Positions 26,054-34,927 of a stretch of 64,000 nucleotides of DNA are shown piece by piece; position 1 is the first letter of the stretch, and every line of letters starts with the position of its first letter. The notes beneath the pieces are model-generated. The model did no database searches. It was not told the origin of the DNA and worked only from the letters and a program-made list of their open reading frames with translations. The translations under genes were made by a program, and so were the position numbers. This DNA is from Comamonas thiooxydans. Its GTDB lineage: Bacteria > Pseudomonadota > Gammaproteobacteria > Burkholderiales > Burkholderiaceae_C. The DNA lies in the NCBI RefSeq assembly GCF_000964545.1, contig NZ_BBVD01000003.1, positions 257,830 to 321,829 on the forward strand, written 5' to 3'.

Positions 26054-26941
26054 TCAATCAAAGCGCGGATTGCCCGCCAGTTGCTGACCCACAGCCAGCT
26101 CTGCTGCAGCATCCGCAACGTCCGGCAGACCCAGCACCATGGCATTCATACCAAAAGTAATAGCGCCATCAACACGCGGATCTTGGCGATAACTGGAAAT
26201 TGAATATCCCACTGCCGTGCCGGGTACGGCGGTGTCGGGATCTATATCGGGAATCGGGCAGCGCGTACAGGGCTTGCAGGGCAGCAGGCTCAGACCGGGC
26301 AACTGGGGCAGATCCAGCTGTTCCACACGATCTTCATCATGGGCTTCGATATCGGCAATCACGATATTCGGACGAAAGCGCCGCGCATCGACAGCAGCCT
26401 CGCCGGCCTGCGTCAGTCGCTGATTGAGCTCGTCCACGGCCGACTGGCTGAGCAGCAGCAAAGGGTAGCCGTCGGCAAAATGCACCGGAGCGTCGCCATC
26501 GCCCACCCAGCGTTCGCTGGCCCGGCGCGGTTGCGAATTATCAAAGCGCACCAGATGGCAGTCCTGCGCCAGAGCCCGGCTCAGCCAGCTGCGTGCAGGC
26601 GCGGCCCATTCGCCGAGGTCCCAGGCATCGACCGTATCCTTCCAGACCCGCGCACGGCATTTGCTGCCCTGTACCAGCAAAGGAATCTGCAAGCTGTCCA
26701 TACCCGGAAAATGCAGCAGCAAGTATTCGTCCGTAATCTCGGGCCTGATCAGCGCCATGCGCGGATGACTGCGCTGGGTCAAGAAATCGCCATTGGCATC
26801 GACCACCATCCAGTGCCTGTCCCATTGCAGGCCATGGCGCGAGAGCGCGGCCTTCGGCACGGCAATACCGGCGCAGGATTTGACGGGGTAGATCCACAGT
26901 TCGGCAATCCGGCCCTGCACGTCATAGGCGGTGTCGGTCAT
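26054..26941 (-). CDS. MOSC-domain protein, YcbX/mARC-like
   Basis: A 295-residue molybdenum-cofactor protein. The MOSC N-terminal beta barrel (about 5-120; RIAELWIYPVKSCAGIAVPKA, GLQWDRHWMVVDANGDFLTQR) is followed by the MOSC core (DARRFRPNIVIADIE, then CKPCTRCPIPDIDPDTA). The conserved Cys in the CKPCTRCP segment is the likely Mo ligand. YcbX/mARC proteins reduce N-hydroxylated compounds. The usual C-terminal 2Fe-2S domain of E. coli YcbX is absent, so an external electron donor is needed. AAGGAG precedes the start; the frame extends 21 codons further. The nearby mod genes give it a molybdenum supply, but they are not adjacent. Confidence 0.88.
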   Translation of the reverse strand: MTDTAYDVQGRIAELWIYPVKSCAGIAVPKAALSRHGLQWDRHWMVVDANGDFLTQRSHPRMALIRPEITDEYLLLHFPGMDSLQIPLLVQGSKCRARVWKDTVDAWDLGEWAAPARSWLSRALAQDCHLVRFDNSQPRRASERWVGDGDAPVHFADGYPLLLLSQSAVDELNQRLTQAGEAAVDARRFRPNIVIADIEAHDEDRVEQLDLPQLPGLSLLPCKPCTRCPIPDIDPDTAVPGTAVGYSISSYRQDPRVDGAITFGMNAMVLGLPDVADAAAELAVGQQLAGNPRFD

Positions 26942-27105
26942 CACATCTCCTTCGATTACGGATTCATCTCTCATTTTGCCCTCTAGTCCCTGCTTGACCT
27001 GCACAGCCCGCTATCAACAACATAGTTGGCTGCGGTCGGCGACCGCGTGGCATGAGGTTTCCTCTATGGGCGCAGGCCCTGCCCGCGCCTCCTACAATGC
27101 CGGAC

Positions 27106-28230
27106 ATGGCGCAAACCTTTGATGTATGTATTCGTGGAGCCGGCATTGTGGGCCGGACCTTGGCTCTTTTGCTGGCGCGTGAGCGTCTGCGTGTGGCGCT
27201 GGTGGCGCCGCCACAGCCTCGATCCCCGCAAAAGGATGTGCGCGCCTATGCGCTCAATGCCAGTTCCAGGGCCGTGCTGCAGTCGTTGCGCTGCTGGCCT
27301 GACGACGAAGATGCCACGCCCGTGGTCGGCATGCAGGTGTTTGGCGATCTGGACGGCCAGGTTCAGTTCGACGCAGCTTCTCAGGAAGTGCCAGCACTGG
27401 CCTGGATTGTCGATGTCCCCGCGCTGGAGCAGCGCCTGGCCGAGGCCGTGCGCTATCAACCCCAGGTGGAAATCGTCAAGGAACCGGTGGAGGCCGCACT
27501 CACCGCCGTCTGCGAAGGCCGCTCCAGCAGCACGCGTACCGAATTCGGCGTGGATTTCTCCGTCACGCCCTATTCCCAGCACGCCATTGCCACCCGGTTG
27601 AGCTGTGAGCTGCCGCATGGCGGCATTGCACGTCAGTGGTTCACGCCGGAAGGAATCCTGGCCTTTCTGCCCATGGGCGGGCCCGACGGTCACGAAGTGG
27701 CCGTTGTCTGGTCGCTGGAGCAATCGCTGGTGCCTGACTGGCTGGAAAGCGACGAAGAGAGCTTTACCACCCGCCTGCAGTCCATCAGCCAGGATGCGCT
27801 GGGCCAGTTGGAGCTGGTGGCCGAGCGCGCCACCTGGCCTCTGCAGCAGGCTGTAGCCGATCGTTGGTGCGGACCGCTGGACAGGAACAGCCAACAAAGC
27901 TGGGTGCTGGCAGGTGACGCCGCCCACAACGTCCACCCGCTGGCCGGCCAGGGTCTGAACCTGGGCCTGGGCGATGTGCAGACTCTGGCACGCATCCTTC
28001 AGGAGCGCGACTACTGGCGCAGCCCCGCCGATCTGAAGCTGCTGCGCCAGTACGAGCGTGAGCGCAAGGCATCTCTGGCCCCCATGGGCCTGGCCATGGA
28101 CGGGCTGCAGCAGCTGTTTGCCCGTCCCGAAGTGCCTGTGCAGATGCTGCGCAACTGGGGCATGAAGGGCTTTGAGCGCAGCGGCCTGCTCAAGTCCTGG
28201 ATGGCCAAGCAGGCCATGGGTCTGCTCTGA
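27106..28230 (+). CDS. UbiH/VisC-family FAD-dependent hydroxylase
   Basis: A 374-residue flavoprotein monooxygenase. FAD-binding motifs are GAGIVGRTLALLLAR near the N-terminus and GDAAHNVHPLAGQGLNLGLGDV at about 275-296. The family members (UbiH, UbiF, UbiI, VisC, Coq6) hydroxylate the ubiquinone ring; which position this one uses cannot be told. The N-terminal motif is CIRGAGIVG. The ATG at 27106 was chosen because family proteins start just before the Rossmann strand; an ATG at 27097 adds three residues. It is followed by a DsbC-type gene after 128 bp. Confidence 0.88.
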   Translation: MAQTFDVCIRGAGIVGRTLALLLARERLRVALVAPPQPRSPQKDVRAYALNASSRAVLQSLRCWPDDEDATPVVGMQVFGDLDGQVQFDAASQEVPALAWIVDVPALEQRLAEAVRYQPQVEIVKEPVEAALTAVCEGRSSSTRTEFGVDFSVTPYSQHAIATRLSCELPHGGIARQWFTPEGILAFLPMGGPDGHEVAVVWSLEQSLVPDWLESDEESFTTRLQSISQDALGQLELVAERATWPLQQAVADRWCGPLDRNSQQSWVLAGDAAHNVHPLAGQGLNLGLGDVQTLARILQERDYWRSPADLKLLRQYERERKASLAPMGLAMDGLQQLFARPEVPVQMLRNWGMKGFERSGLLKSWMAKQAMGLL

Positions 28231-28358
28231 GACGCGGGCTCAGGGAACCCTTGGCTCAGTCCGTACTCCAAGCAACAGCCCTGCCATCCATGCATAGTGG
28301 ATGGCAGCCGATCTCATTCTTTCCACGCTGCAGCGCGCTGCAGCCCACGACATCTTCC

Positions 28359-29066
28359 ATGAAACTTGTTGCCTGCCTGCTGGCCACCGCCAGCCTGACC
28401 TTCGGCCTGAGCGTGCATGCCCAGGATGCCAACCTCAAGAAGACGCTGACCGAGCGCATTCCCCAGCTCGAGAAAATCGACGAGGTGCGCTCCACCCCCA
28501 TGAGCGGCCTGTACGAAGTACGCGTGGGCACGGACATCTTCTACACCGATGCCAAGGGCAACTATCTGATTCAGGGCGAGCTGATCGACACCAAGGCGCG
28601 CCGCAATCTGACCGAAGACCGCATGACCCAGCTCACGGCCGTGGACTTCAAGCAGTTGCCCATCAAGGACGCCATCACCATCGTGCATGGCAAGGGCGAG
28701 CGCAAGATGGCCGTGTTTGAAGACCCGAACTGCGGCTACTGCAAGCGCTTCGAAAAAGACCTGCAGAGCGTGGACAACGTCACCATCTACCTCTTCCTCT
28801 ACCCCATCCTGAGCCCGGACTCGGCCGAGAAGTCGCGCAATATCTGGTGCGCCAAGGATCAGGCCAAGGCCTGGCATGAGCAGATGCTGAACAGCAAGAA
28901 CGCACCAGCCGCCCAGTGCGACCCCGCCGCCATCCAGCGCAATCTGGCTTTTGGCCGCAAGTACAAGATCACCGGCACGCCCACCGTGATTTTTTCCAAC
29001 AATGTGCGCGTGCCCGGCGCCATCTCGGCTGCCGAGGTCGAAAAGCACCTGGCCGCCGCCAAGTAA
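28359..29066 (+). CDS. dsbC: DsbC-type thiol:disulfide isomerase
   Basis: A 235-residue periplasmic protein. The signal peptide is MKLVACLLATASLTFGLSVHAQ. A dimerisation domain occupies about 25-85 and a thioredoxin domain follows with active site CGYC (Cys125, Cys128) in VFEDPNCGYCKRFEKDL. The cis-Pro loop is ITGTPTVIFSN, with TPT typical of DsbC. It isomerises wrong disulfides in exported proteins. A frame extends to 28251, but the signal sequence starts at 28359. Confidence 0.92.
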   Translation: MKLVACLLATASLTFGLSVHAQDANLKKTLTERIPQLEKIDEVRSTPMSGLYEVRVGTDIFYTDAKGNYLIQGELIDTKARRNLTEDRMTQLTAVDFKQLPIKDAITIVHGKGERKMAVFEDPNCGYCKRFEKDLQSVDNVTIYLFLYPILSPDSAEKSRNIWCAKDQAKAWHEQMLNSKNAPAAQCDPAAIQRNLAFGRKYKITGTPTVIFSNNVRVPGAISAAEVEKHLAAAK

Positions 29067-29160
29067 TCCCTGTCTCATTGCCGGAGCAGCGTGCATCTGA
29101 TGAAATTTCAGGCACGCTGCGATAGGTTCGCATGCTCCGGCCCGCATTTCTGGAGCTGCC

Positions 29161-30978
29161 ATGACCACTGCCCCCAATGCCTCCGGCATTCGCCCCGACA
29201 TCCGCTTTGCCGTGCAGGCCAGCGCGGTGGACGCCCATCTTTTCGATGTGGAGCTGCATATCGCCCAGCCTGCGGCACAGCAGTTGCTGTCGCTGCCGGT
29301 GTGGATTCCGGGCAGCTATCTGGTGCGCGAGTTTTCCAAGAACCTGCAGGGCGTGAAGGCCACGCAGAACGGTCAGCCCGTGGCCGTGCAACAGCTCAGC
29401 AAGAATCAATGGAAAATCTCCTGTAACGCCGATGCAGATTGCGTTATCAGCTATCAGGTTTGCGCCTATGACACCTCGGTGCGCACGGCCTGGCTGGATC
29501 GCCGGCGCGGTTTCTTCAACGGCACCAGCCTGTGCCTGCGCGTGCATGGTCAGGAAAACCGCCCCCATGCGCTGGAGCTGCTCGGCAGCCCCGCCACGCA
29601 GGACTGGCAGGTGGCCACCGGCCTGACGCCCGCACAAATCGATGCCAACGGCTTCGGCCTCTACACGGCAGCCCACTACGACGAGCTGGTGGACTGCCCC
29701 GTGGAGATGGGCCGGTTCTGGCGCGGCAGCTTTGTAGCCGGAGGCGTGCCCCACGAGTTCGTGGTGGCCGGTGCCGCGCCCAGCTTTGATGGCGAGCGCC
29801 TGCTGGCCGATACGCAAAAGATCTGCGAGGCCGAGATCGCCTTCTGGCATGCCGACGGCAGCCAGCTGCCCATGGATCGCTATGTCTTCATGCTCAATGT
29901 GGTGGATGACAACTATGGCGGCCTCGAGCACCGCAACAGCACGGCATTGATCTGCGGCCGCCGCGATCTGCCGCGCAAGGGTGAGGCCAAGGCCGGCGAG
30001 GGCTATAACACCTTGCTGGGCCTGATCAGCCACGAGTACTTCCACACCTGGAACGTCAAGCGCCTGCGCCCGACCGAACTGGCCCGCTACGACTACGAGC
30101 AGGAGAACTACACCGAGCTGCTGTGGTTCTTTGAAGGCTTCACCAGCTACTACGACGATCTGTTCCTGCGCCGCGCCGGACTGCTGGACAACAGCCAGTA
30201 CCTCAAGCTCGTCACGCGCACCATCAACCAGGTGCTGCAAACGCCGGGCCGCCTGGTGCAGTCCGTGGCCGAGGCCAGCTTCGACGCCTGGGTCAAGTAC
30301 TACCGCCAGGACGAGAACACCGCCAATCACACGGTCAGCTACTACACCAAGGGCTCGCTGGTCGCTCTGTGCCTCGATCTGGCGCTGCGCGCCAACGGCA
30401 CCAGCAGCCTGGACGATGTGATGCGCGGCCTGTGGCGCAGCAGTGAAGGCGGCCCCATCAGCGAAGCCGATGTGCTGGCAGTGGTCAGCGAAGTGGGCAA
30501 CCCTGAGATTGCCGGACAGCTGCAAGCCTGGGTACATTCCACCGAGGACCTGCCGCTGCGCGAGCTGCTGGTCCTGCATGGCATCAAGAGCAAGGCCGAG
30601 CCCGCACAGTTGGCGCAGAAACTGGGTCTGCGTGTCCAGGAAAACCACAGCGTGCAGATCAAGACCGTGCTGCGCGGCGGCGCTGCCGAGCAGGCCGGCA
30701 TGATGGCTGGAGACGAGTGGCTGGCCGTCGAGGCCGATGGTCAGCGCTGGCGCATCAGCAAACTGGACGATGTGCAGCTGTACGCGGCCGGCTCCAATCA
30801 GCTCACGGCCTGGGTAGCACGCGACCAGCAGATTCTGCAGCTGACGCTGAACACGGGCAGCCTGCTCGCCAAAGCCGCCAGCGAGGATGCAGATAGCGCC
30901 AGCCCCATCAGCAATCTGGGGCTGGAAATCAGCGACAAGGCCGCCGCAGAGCGCTGGCTGACGGGCATTGCGGCCTGA
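29161..30978 (+). CDS. M61 family glycyl-aminopeptidase-like metalloprotease with PDZ domain
   Basis: A 605-residue protein. An N-terminal beta domain (about 10-170) precedes a thermolysin-like catalytic domain with the zinc motif HEYFH (His291, Glu292, His295) inside SHEYFHTWNVKRLRP, and YTELLWFFEGFTSYYDDL supplies the downstream Glu. A PDZ domain lies at about 490-560 (LGLRVQENHSVQIKTVLRGG, AGMMAGDEWLAVEADG). No signal peptide is seen. The family cleaves N-terminal glycine or acidic residues from peptides. RBS-like GGAGCTGCC precedes the ATG. Confidence 0.92.
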   Translation: MTTAPNASGIRPDIRFAVQASAVDAHLFDVELHIAQPAAQQLLSLPVWIPGSYLVREFSKNLQGVKATQNGQPVAVQQLSKNQWKISCNADADCVISYQVCAYDTSVRTAWLDRRRGFFNGTSLCLRVHGQENRPHALELLGSPATQDWQVATGLTPAQIDANGFGLYTAAHYDELVDCPVEMGRFWRGSFVAGGVPHEFVVAGAAPSFDGERLLADTQKICEAEIAFWHADGSQLPMDRYVFMLNVVDDNYGGLEHRNSTALICGRRDLPRKGEAKAGEGYNTLLGLISHEYFHTWNVKRLRPTELARYDYEQENYTELLWFFEGFTSYYDDLFLRRAGLLDNSQYLKLVTRTINQVLQTPGRLVQSVAEASFDAWVKYYRQDENTANHTVSYYTKGSLVALCLDLALRANGTSSLDDVMRGLWRSSEGGPISEADVLAVVSEVGNPEIAGQLQAWVHSTEDLPLRELLVLHGIKSKAEPAQLAQKLGLRVQENHSVQIKTVLRGGAAEQAGMMAGDEWLAVEADGQRWRISKLDDVQLYAAGSNQLTAWVARDQQILQLTLNTGSLLAKAASEDADSASPISNLGLEISDKAAAERWLTGIAA

Positions 30979-31074
30979 GCCCGGCCCCAAAGTGGCGCTG
31001 CAGCGCGACAGCTGGCAGCCAGACTCAGCGGTTATTCTTGGCAGCAGCCATTCATTCTTTAGCAGGAGACAAAC

Positions 31075-31854
31075 TTGGCCTACGAAACCATCGAAGTCCG
31101 CGTGGAAGCGGACAAAGTCGGCGTCATCACGCTGAACCGTCCCAAGCAGCTCAATGCCCTGAACGACCAGCTCATGGACGAACTGGGCGATGCGCTCAGG
31201 AAGTTCGATGCCGACAAAAGCATTGGCTGCATGATCATCACCGGCAGCGAACGCGCCTTTGCCGCCGGTGCCGACATCGGTGCCATGGCCAAGTACAGCT
31301 TTGCCGACGCCTATGGCGGCGACTACATCACGCGCAACTGGGAAACCATTCGCAGCATCCGCAAGCCCGTGATTGCCGCCGTCGGCGGCTTTGCCCTGGG
31401 CGGCGGCTGCGAGCTGGCGATGATGTGCGACTTCATCATCGCTGCCGATAACGCCAAGTTCGGCCAGCCCGAGATCAAGCTGGGCGTGATTCCCGGTGCC
31501 GGCGGCACGCAGCGCCTGCCCCGCGCCGTGGGCAAATCCAAGGCCATGGACATGGCTTTGACCGCCCGCATGATGGATGCCAGCGAGGCCGAGCGCGCCG
31601 GTCTGGTCAGCCGCGTCGTGCCTTTTGACAAGCTCATGGAAGAAGCTCTGGGTGCGGCCATCATCATCAGCGGCTTCTCCCAGCTGGCCGTGATGGCTGC
31701 CAAGGAATCCGTGAACCGTGCATTCGAGAGCGGCCTGTCCGATGGTGTGATGTTCGAGCGCCGCCTGTTCCATGCCCTGTTTGCCACCCAGGACCAGAAG
31801 GAAGGCATGGACGCGTTTGTGAACAAGCGCCCCGCCCACTTCACCCATCAGTAA
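31075..31854 (+). CDS. Enoyl-CoA hydratase/isomerase family protein
   Basis: A 259-residue crotonase-fold protein starting at TTG, with AGGAG nine bases upstream. CoA-binding and oxyanion-hole elements are ERAFAAGADIGAMAKYSF and VGGFALGGGCELAMMCDFI; the catalytic acidic pair is at QPEIKLGVIPGAGGTQRLPR (Glu in PEI and Glu/Gly further on, as in mitochondrial-type enoyl-CoA hydratase). It hydrates trans-2-enoyl-CoA in beta-oxidation or related aromatic acid breakdown. It is a single gene ahead of the tRNA-Met pair. Confidence 0.93.
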   Translation: MAYETIEVRVEADKVGVITLNRPKQLNALNDQLMDELGDALRKFDADKSIGCMIITGSERAFAAGADIGAMAKYSFADAYGGDYITRNWETIRSIRKPVIAAVGGFALGGGCELAMMCDFIIAADNAKFGQPEIKLGVIPGAGGTQRLPRAVGKSKAMDMALTARMMDASEAERAGLVSRVVPFDKLMEEALGAAIIISGFSQLAVMAAKESVNRAFESGLSDGVMFERRLFHALFATQDQKEGMDAFVNKRPAHFTHQ

Positions 31855-31890
31855 GCACCAGATTTTTCGCAAGAAATTTCAGAAAACCAC

Positions 31891-31917
31891 TTGAAGCAGC
31901 CATTTTTTGCATATAAT
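31891..31917 (+). promoter_or_regulatory. Sigma-70 promoter of the first tRNA-Met gene
   Basis: TTGAAG at 31891-31896 and a consensus TATAAT at 31912-31917 with a short 15-base spacer; the -10 element ends 10 bases before the tRNA. Confidence 0.65.
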
Positions 31918-31927
31918 CGCTGTCTTC

Positions 31928-32004
31928 GGTCGTATAGCTCAGTTGGTTAGAGCGCAGCATTCATAATGCTGATGTCGTAGGTTCAAGTCCCACTACGACC
32001 ACCA
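31928..32004 (+). tRNA. tRNA-Met (CAU), copy 1
   Basis: A 77-nt cloverleaf including encoded CCA. The acceptor stem pairs GGTCGTA with TACGACC, followed by discriminator A. The D arm contains AGCTCAGTTGGTTAGAGC, and the anticodon stem CAGCA / TGCTG encloses TTCATAA with anticodon CAT. The T loop is TTCAAGT. The overall sequence follows elongator tRNA-Met and not initiator (no three G:C pairs closing the anticodon stem) or lysidine tRNA-Ile. The T stem has one A-C mismatch. Confidence 0.93.
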
Positions 32005-32010
32005 AACAGG

Positions 32011-32046
32011 AAACCGCAGTGCTTGCAAAAGCACTGCGGTTTTTTC
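32011..32046 (+). terminator. Strong rho-independent terminator after tRNA-Met copy 1
   Basis: AACCGCAGTGCTT and its complement form a 13-14-bp stem with a four-base loop region followed by a T-rich tail. It lies six bases after the tRNA CCA end. Confidence 0.85.
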
Positions 32047-32090
32047 TTTATCCCTGAGACCGCTGCAGGCCGCACACAAAAAATCCCAAC

Positions 32091-32120
32091 TTGGCTGCCA
32101 AGGCCATTTCTTCCTATACA
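32091..32120 (+). promoter_or_regulatory. Sigma-70 promoter of the second tRNA-Met gene
   Basis: TTGGCT at 32091-32096 and TATACA at 32115-32120 with an 18-base spacer; the -10 ends 13 bases before the tRNA. It lies after the terminator of copy 1, so the two tRNAs are transcribed separately. Confidence 0.6.
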
Positions 32121-32133
32121 ATTGCGGGCTGTC

Positions 32134-32210
32134 GGTCGTATAGCTCAGTTGGTTAGAGCGCAGCATTCATAATGCTGATGTCGCAGGTTCGAGTCCCGCT
32201 ACGACCACCA
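32134..32210 (+). tRNA. tRNA-Met (CAU), copy 2
   Basis: A 77-nt near-duplicate of the tRNA at 31928-32004, with the same acceptor, D and anticodon arms and encoded CCA. It differs at three positions, all in the T arm: one base pair changes from T-A to C-G and the T loop is TTCGAGT instead of TTCAAGT. The A-C mismatch in the T stem is kept. Confidence 0.93.
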
Positions 32211-32217
32211 AATCCAG

Positions 32218-32255
32218 GCCCCAGTTGCTCACGCAGCTGGGGCTTTTCGCTTTTT
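32218..32255 (+). terminator. Terminator after tRNA-Met copy 2
   Basis: GCCCCAG at 32218-32224 pairs with CTGGGGC at 32237-32243; TTTTCGCTTTTT follows. It lies seven bases after the tRNA. Confidence 0.75.
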
Positions 32256-32497
32256 ACAGAGGCGACATTGCGCCGCACTGCTCTTTCTGCCCCGCAGAAA
32301 TCAACGCAGTTCGCGCCGCCATGCTCCAGCCGCTCAAACCTCCCCTTCAAGGACTTTTTCGTGCCCGTTGCACCTCAAGGATGCTGCACGCACGCTGCGT
32401 GCCCGCGCGCTGGTCTTGCGCCCAGCAAGGGCCTGCTTTTTTCTGCAAAAGCCGGCCTGCAGGCACCCACAGTCCGTCTTCGCTCAAGGACTCTCCC

Positions 32498-33754
32498 GTG
32501 ACCATACAAACCACAGGCGCCGTGGCAGGCACAGCCGCGCCCGCTGCTCCAACAGAAGTCAACGGATACAGCTGGAAAGCACTCATGGGCTCGGCCGTCG
32601 GCTACGCCATGGACGGCTTTGACCTGCTGATTCTGGGCTTCATGCTCTCGGCCATCTCCAAGGACCTGAACCTCACGCCCGGCCAGGCCGGCTCTCTCGT
32701 GACCTGGACCTTGATCGGCGCCGTCTTCGGGGGCATCGTCTTCGGCATGCTCAGCGACAAATACGGCCGCATCCGCGTGCTGACCTGGACGATCGTGCTG
32801 TTTGCCGTCTTTACCGGCCTGTGCGCATTTGCACAAGGCTACTGGGACTTGCTGATCTACCGCACCATCGCCGGTATCGGCCTGGGCGGCGAGTTCGGCA
32901 TCGGCATGGCCCTGGCCGCCGAGGCCTGGCCCGCCCGCCATCGCGCACGCGTCTCGTCCTATGTGGCTCTGGGTTGGCAACTCGGCGTGCTGGGCGCAGC
33001 CATGCTGACCCCGCTGCTGCTGCCCTCCATCGGCTGGCGCGGCATGTTTCTGGTCGGCGTGATTCCCGCTGTCGTGGCCTGGGTCATCCGCAACAAGCTG
33101 CATGAGCCCGAAGTGTTCGTGGCGCGCAGCAAGAAAGAGCAGCCCTCGGCCATGCAATGCCTGAAGCTGCTGATGAAGGACAAGGCCACGCGCAAGATCA
33201 GCCTGGGCGTGATCGTGCTGACCTCGGTGCAGAACTTCGGCTACTACGGCATCATGATCTGGATGCCCAGCTTTCTGTCCAAGCAGATGGGCTTCAGCCT
33301 GACCAAGTCGTCCATGTGGACGGCCGTCACCATCGTCGGCATGTCGCTGGGTATCTGGGTCTTCGGCCAGCTGGCCGACCGCATCGGCCGCAAGCCCACT
33401 TTCCTGATCTTCCAGGTCGGCTCCGTGATCTCGGTGCTGGCCTATTCCCAGCTCACCGATGCCACGGCCATGCTGTGGGTGGGAGCCATCATGGGCCTGT
33501 GCGTCAACGGCATGATGGGCGGCTATGGCGCCGTCATCAGCGAAGCCTACCCTACCGAGGCCCGCGCCACAGCTCAAAACGTGCTGTTCAACATCGGCCG
33601 CGCCGTCGGCGGCCTGGGCCCGGTCGTCATCGGTGCGCTGGCCATGGCCTACTCTTTCCAGGTGGCCATTGCGCTGCTGGCTGCCATCTATGTGCTGGAC
33701 ATGCTGGCCACGGTCTTTCTGATTCCCGAGCTCAAGGGCAAGGAGCTTCATTAA
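32498..33754 (+). CDS. MFS permease, aromatic acid:H+ symporter type
   Basis: A 418-residue major facilitator with 12 predicted helices. The AAHS-type signature YAMDGFDLLILGFMLSAISK is in helix 1, and GMLSDKYGRIRVL is the MFS loop 2-3 motif; RTIAGIGLGGEFGIGMALAAE is helix 4. This group takes up 4-hydroxybenzoate, protocatechuate, muconate and similar acids with protons. The GTG at 32498 has AAGGA seven bases upstream; the longer frame from 32225 runs back into the tRNA terminator and is rejected. It is convergent with the LysR gene and lies beside the decarboxylase operon. Confidence 0.85.
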   Translation: MTIQTTGAVAGTAAPAAPTEVNGYSWKALMGSAVGYAMDGFDLLILGFMLSAISKDLNLTPGQAGSLVTWTLIGAVFGGIVFGMLSDKYGRIRVLTWTIVLFAVFTGLCAFAQGYWDLLIYRTIAGIGLGGEFGIGMALAAEAWPARHRARVSSYVALGWQLGVLGAAMLTPLLLPSIGWRGMFLVGVIPAVVAWVIRNKLHEPEVFVARSKKEQPSAMQCLKLLMKDKATRKISLGVIVLTSVQNFGYYGIMIWMPSFLSKQMGFSLTKSSMWTAVTIVGMSLGIWVFGQLADRIGRKPTFLIFQVGSVISVLAYSQLTDATAMLWVGAIMGLCVNGMMGGYGAVISEAYPTEARATAQNVLFNIGRAVGGLGPVVIGALAMAYSFQVAIALLAAIYVLDMLATVFLIPELKGKELH

Positions 33755-33780
33755 AGATAGCTGCCATCGCAGACCCATCA

Positions 33781-33811
33781 AGCGCCAGAGCCTTAAAGCC
33801 TGGCGCTTTTT
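33781..33811. terminator. Terminator between the MFS and LysR genes
   Basis: AGCGCCAG and CTGGCGCT form an 8-bp stem (33781-33788 and 33800-33807) followed by TTTT on the plus strand. It ends the MFS transcript; the convergent LysR gene ends 100 bp further. Confidence 0.75.
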
Positions 33812-33910
33812 CATTGCCGCCGGGCTGTCCCAAGACAACAAGCCCCCACGTGGGCGCCCGGCGCAGAGGCAGCGGCCGCACGAAGCGGGCATGTGCGGGG
33901 GCCGAGCACC

Positions 33911-34816
33911 TTATCTGCGCTGCCCGAACACTTCGCTGACCAGGTCCCGCAGCCACTGGTTCGCGGGCTCCTGCGCAAAGCGCCAGCTCCAGTGCAAAGA
34001 GACATCGAAAGCACTCTCTGGCAGATCGGCCTGCAGCACCACATATCCGCCCTGTGCTTCAAAGGTCTCGGCAATCTCGGCGGGCATGATGACGGCCAGA
34101 TCCGTCTGATGCACGATGGAAGGCACGGCCATGAAGTGGGCCGCCGACAGCCTCACCTGATCCTGCAACTCAAGCTTGCGCAGAATGCGCAGCGTCTCGG
34201 AATGCGAGCGCACGGCCACATAGTCGAGCCCGCGCAAATGTTCAGCGCTCAGCCTCTCGGCCTTCAAATCCTTGAGCACCGGATGCCCCTGACGCAGCAA
34301 CAGGGCGTAGTGATCGGACAGCAGCACCTTCTGCTGGGTGCCCGTCACACCAGGCAGAAAGCCGATGGCGATATCCAGCGAGCCGCGATCCAGGGCATCG
34401 GCAATCTCGCCCATGGGCATGGGCAGGGTTTCGAGCTGCACATTCGGGGCCTTCTCACGCAAGGCCTGCATCAGCGGTGGCAGGAAGCGCGCCTCGCCGA
34501 TGTCGCTGAGGTGAATGCGAAAGCACTGATTCGCCTGCAAGGGATCAAAACTGTGTGCCTCTGCCAAGGCCACCTCCAGCGTTGCCAGCGCAGTTCTTAC
34601 CGCCTGAGCCAGTCGCTCGGCACGCGGCGTGGGGCGTACGCCCCCATGCATGCGTTCGAACAGCGGATCGCCCAGCAAATGGCGCAGCCGCGTCACCGCC
34701 TGACTGGCTGCGGGCTGGGAAAGACCCAGCTCCTGCGAAGCGCGGCTGACGCTGCCGTGGCGGAACACCGCATCGAAAACACGCAAGAGATTGAGATCCA
34801 GACCTGATATATCCAT
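33911..34816 (-). CDS. LysR-family transcriptional regulator
   Basis: A 301-residue LysR regulator. The HTH lies at about 8-66 (LDLNLLRVFDAVFRHGSVSRAS, LSQPAASQAVTRLRHLLGDPLF, then LFERMHGGVRPTP). The effector domain from about 95 has FRIHLSDIGEARFLPPLM, as in NahR/NodD-like LysR proteins. It is divergent from the benzoylformate-decarboxylase-like gene with a 111-bp gap, the usual arrangement for control of that operon. The inducer is probably the substrate or a product of the pathway. Confidence 0.9.
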   Translation of the reverse strand: MDISGLDLNLLRVFDAVFRHGSVSRASQELGLSQPAASQAVTRLRHLLGDPLFERMHGGVRPTPRAERLAQAVRTALATLEVALAEAHSFDPLQANQCFRIHLSDIGEARFLPPLMQALREKAPNVQLETLPMPMGEIADALDRGSLDIAIGFLPGVTGTQQKVLLSDHYALLLRQGHPVLKDLKAERLSAEHLRGLDYVAVRSHSETLRILRKLELQDQVRLSAAHFMAVPSIVHQTDLAVIMPAEIAETFEAQGGYVVLQADLPESAFDVSLHWSWRFAQEPANQWLRDLVSEVFGQRR

Positions 34817-34927
34817 TAAACGAATATCTCTTAGATGATTTATTCAATTGCTGGAAATTATCTCCAAAGGCAGGATTGATGCCAACAGTGCCAAGGCCCA
34901 GTGCCTGCCCGATCCAAGGAGAATTTT

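Noticed and set aside
28969..31872. Very long minus-strand open frame (967 codons)
   Set aside because: It lies opposite the M61 peptidase and enoyl-CoA hydratase genes, both with clear catalytic motifs. Its product is low-complexity and His/Gly/Ala-rich, as expected from antisense reading of GC-rich codons.
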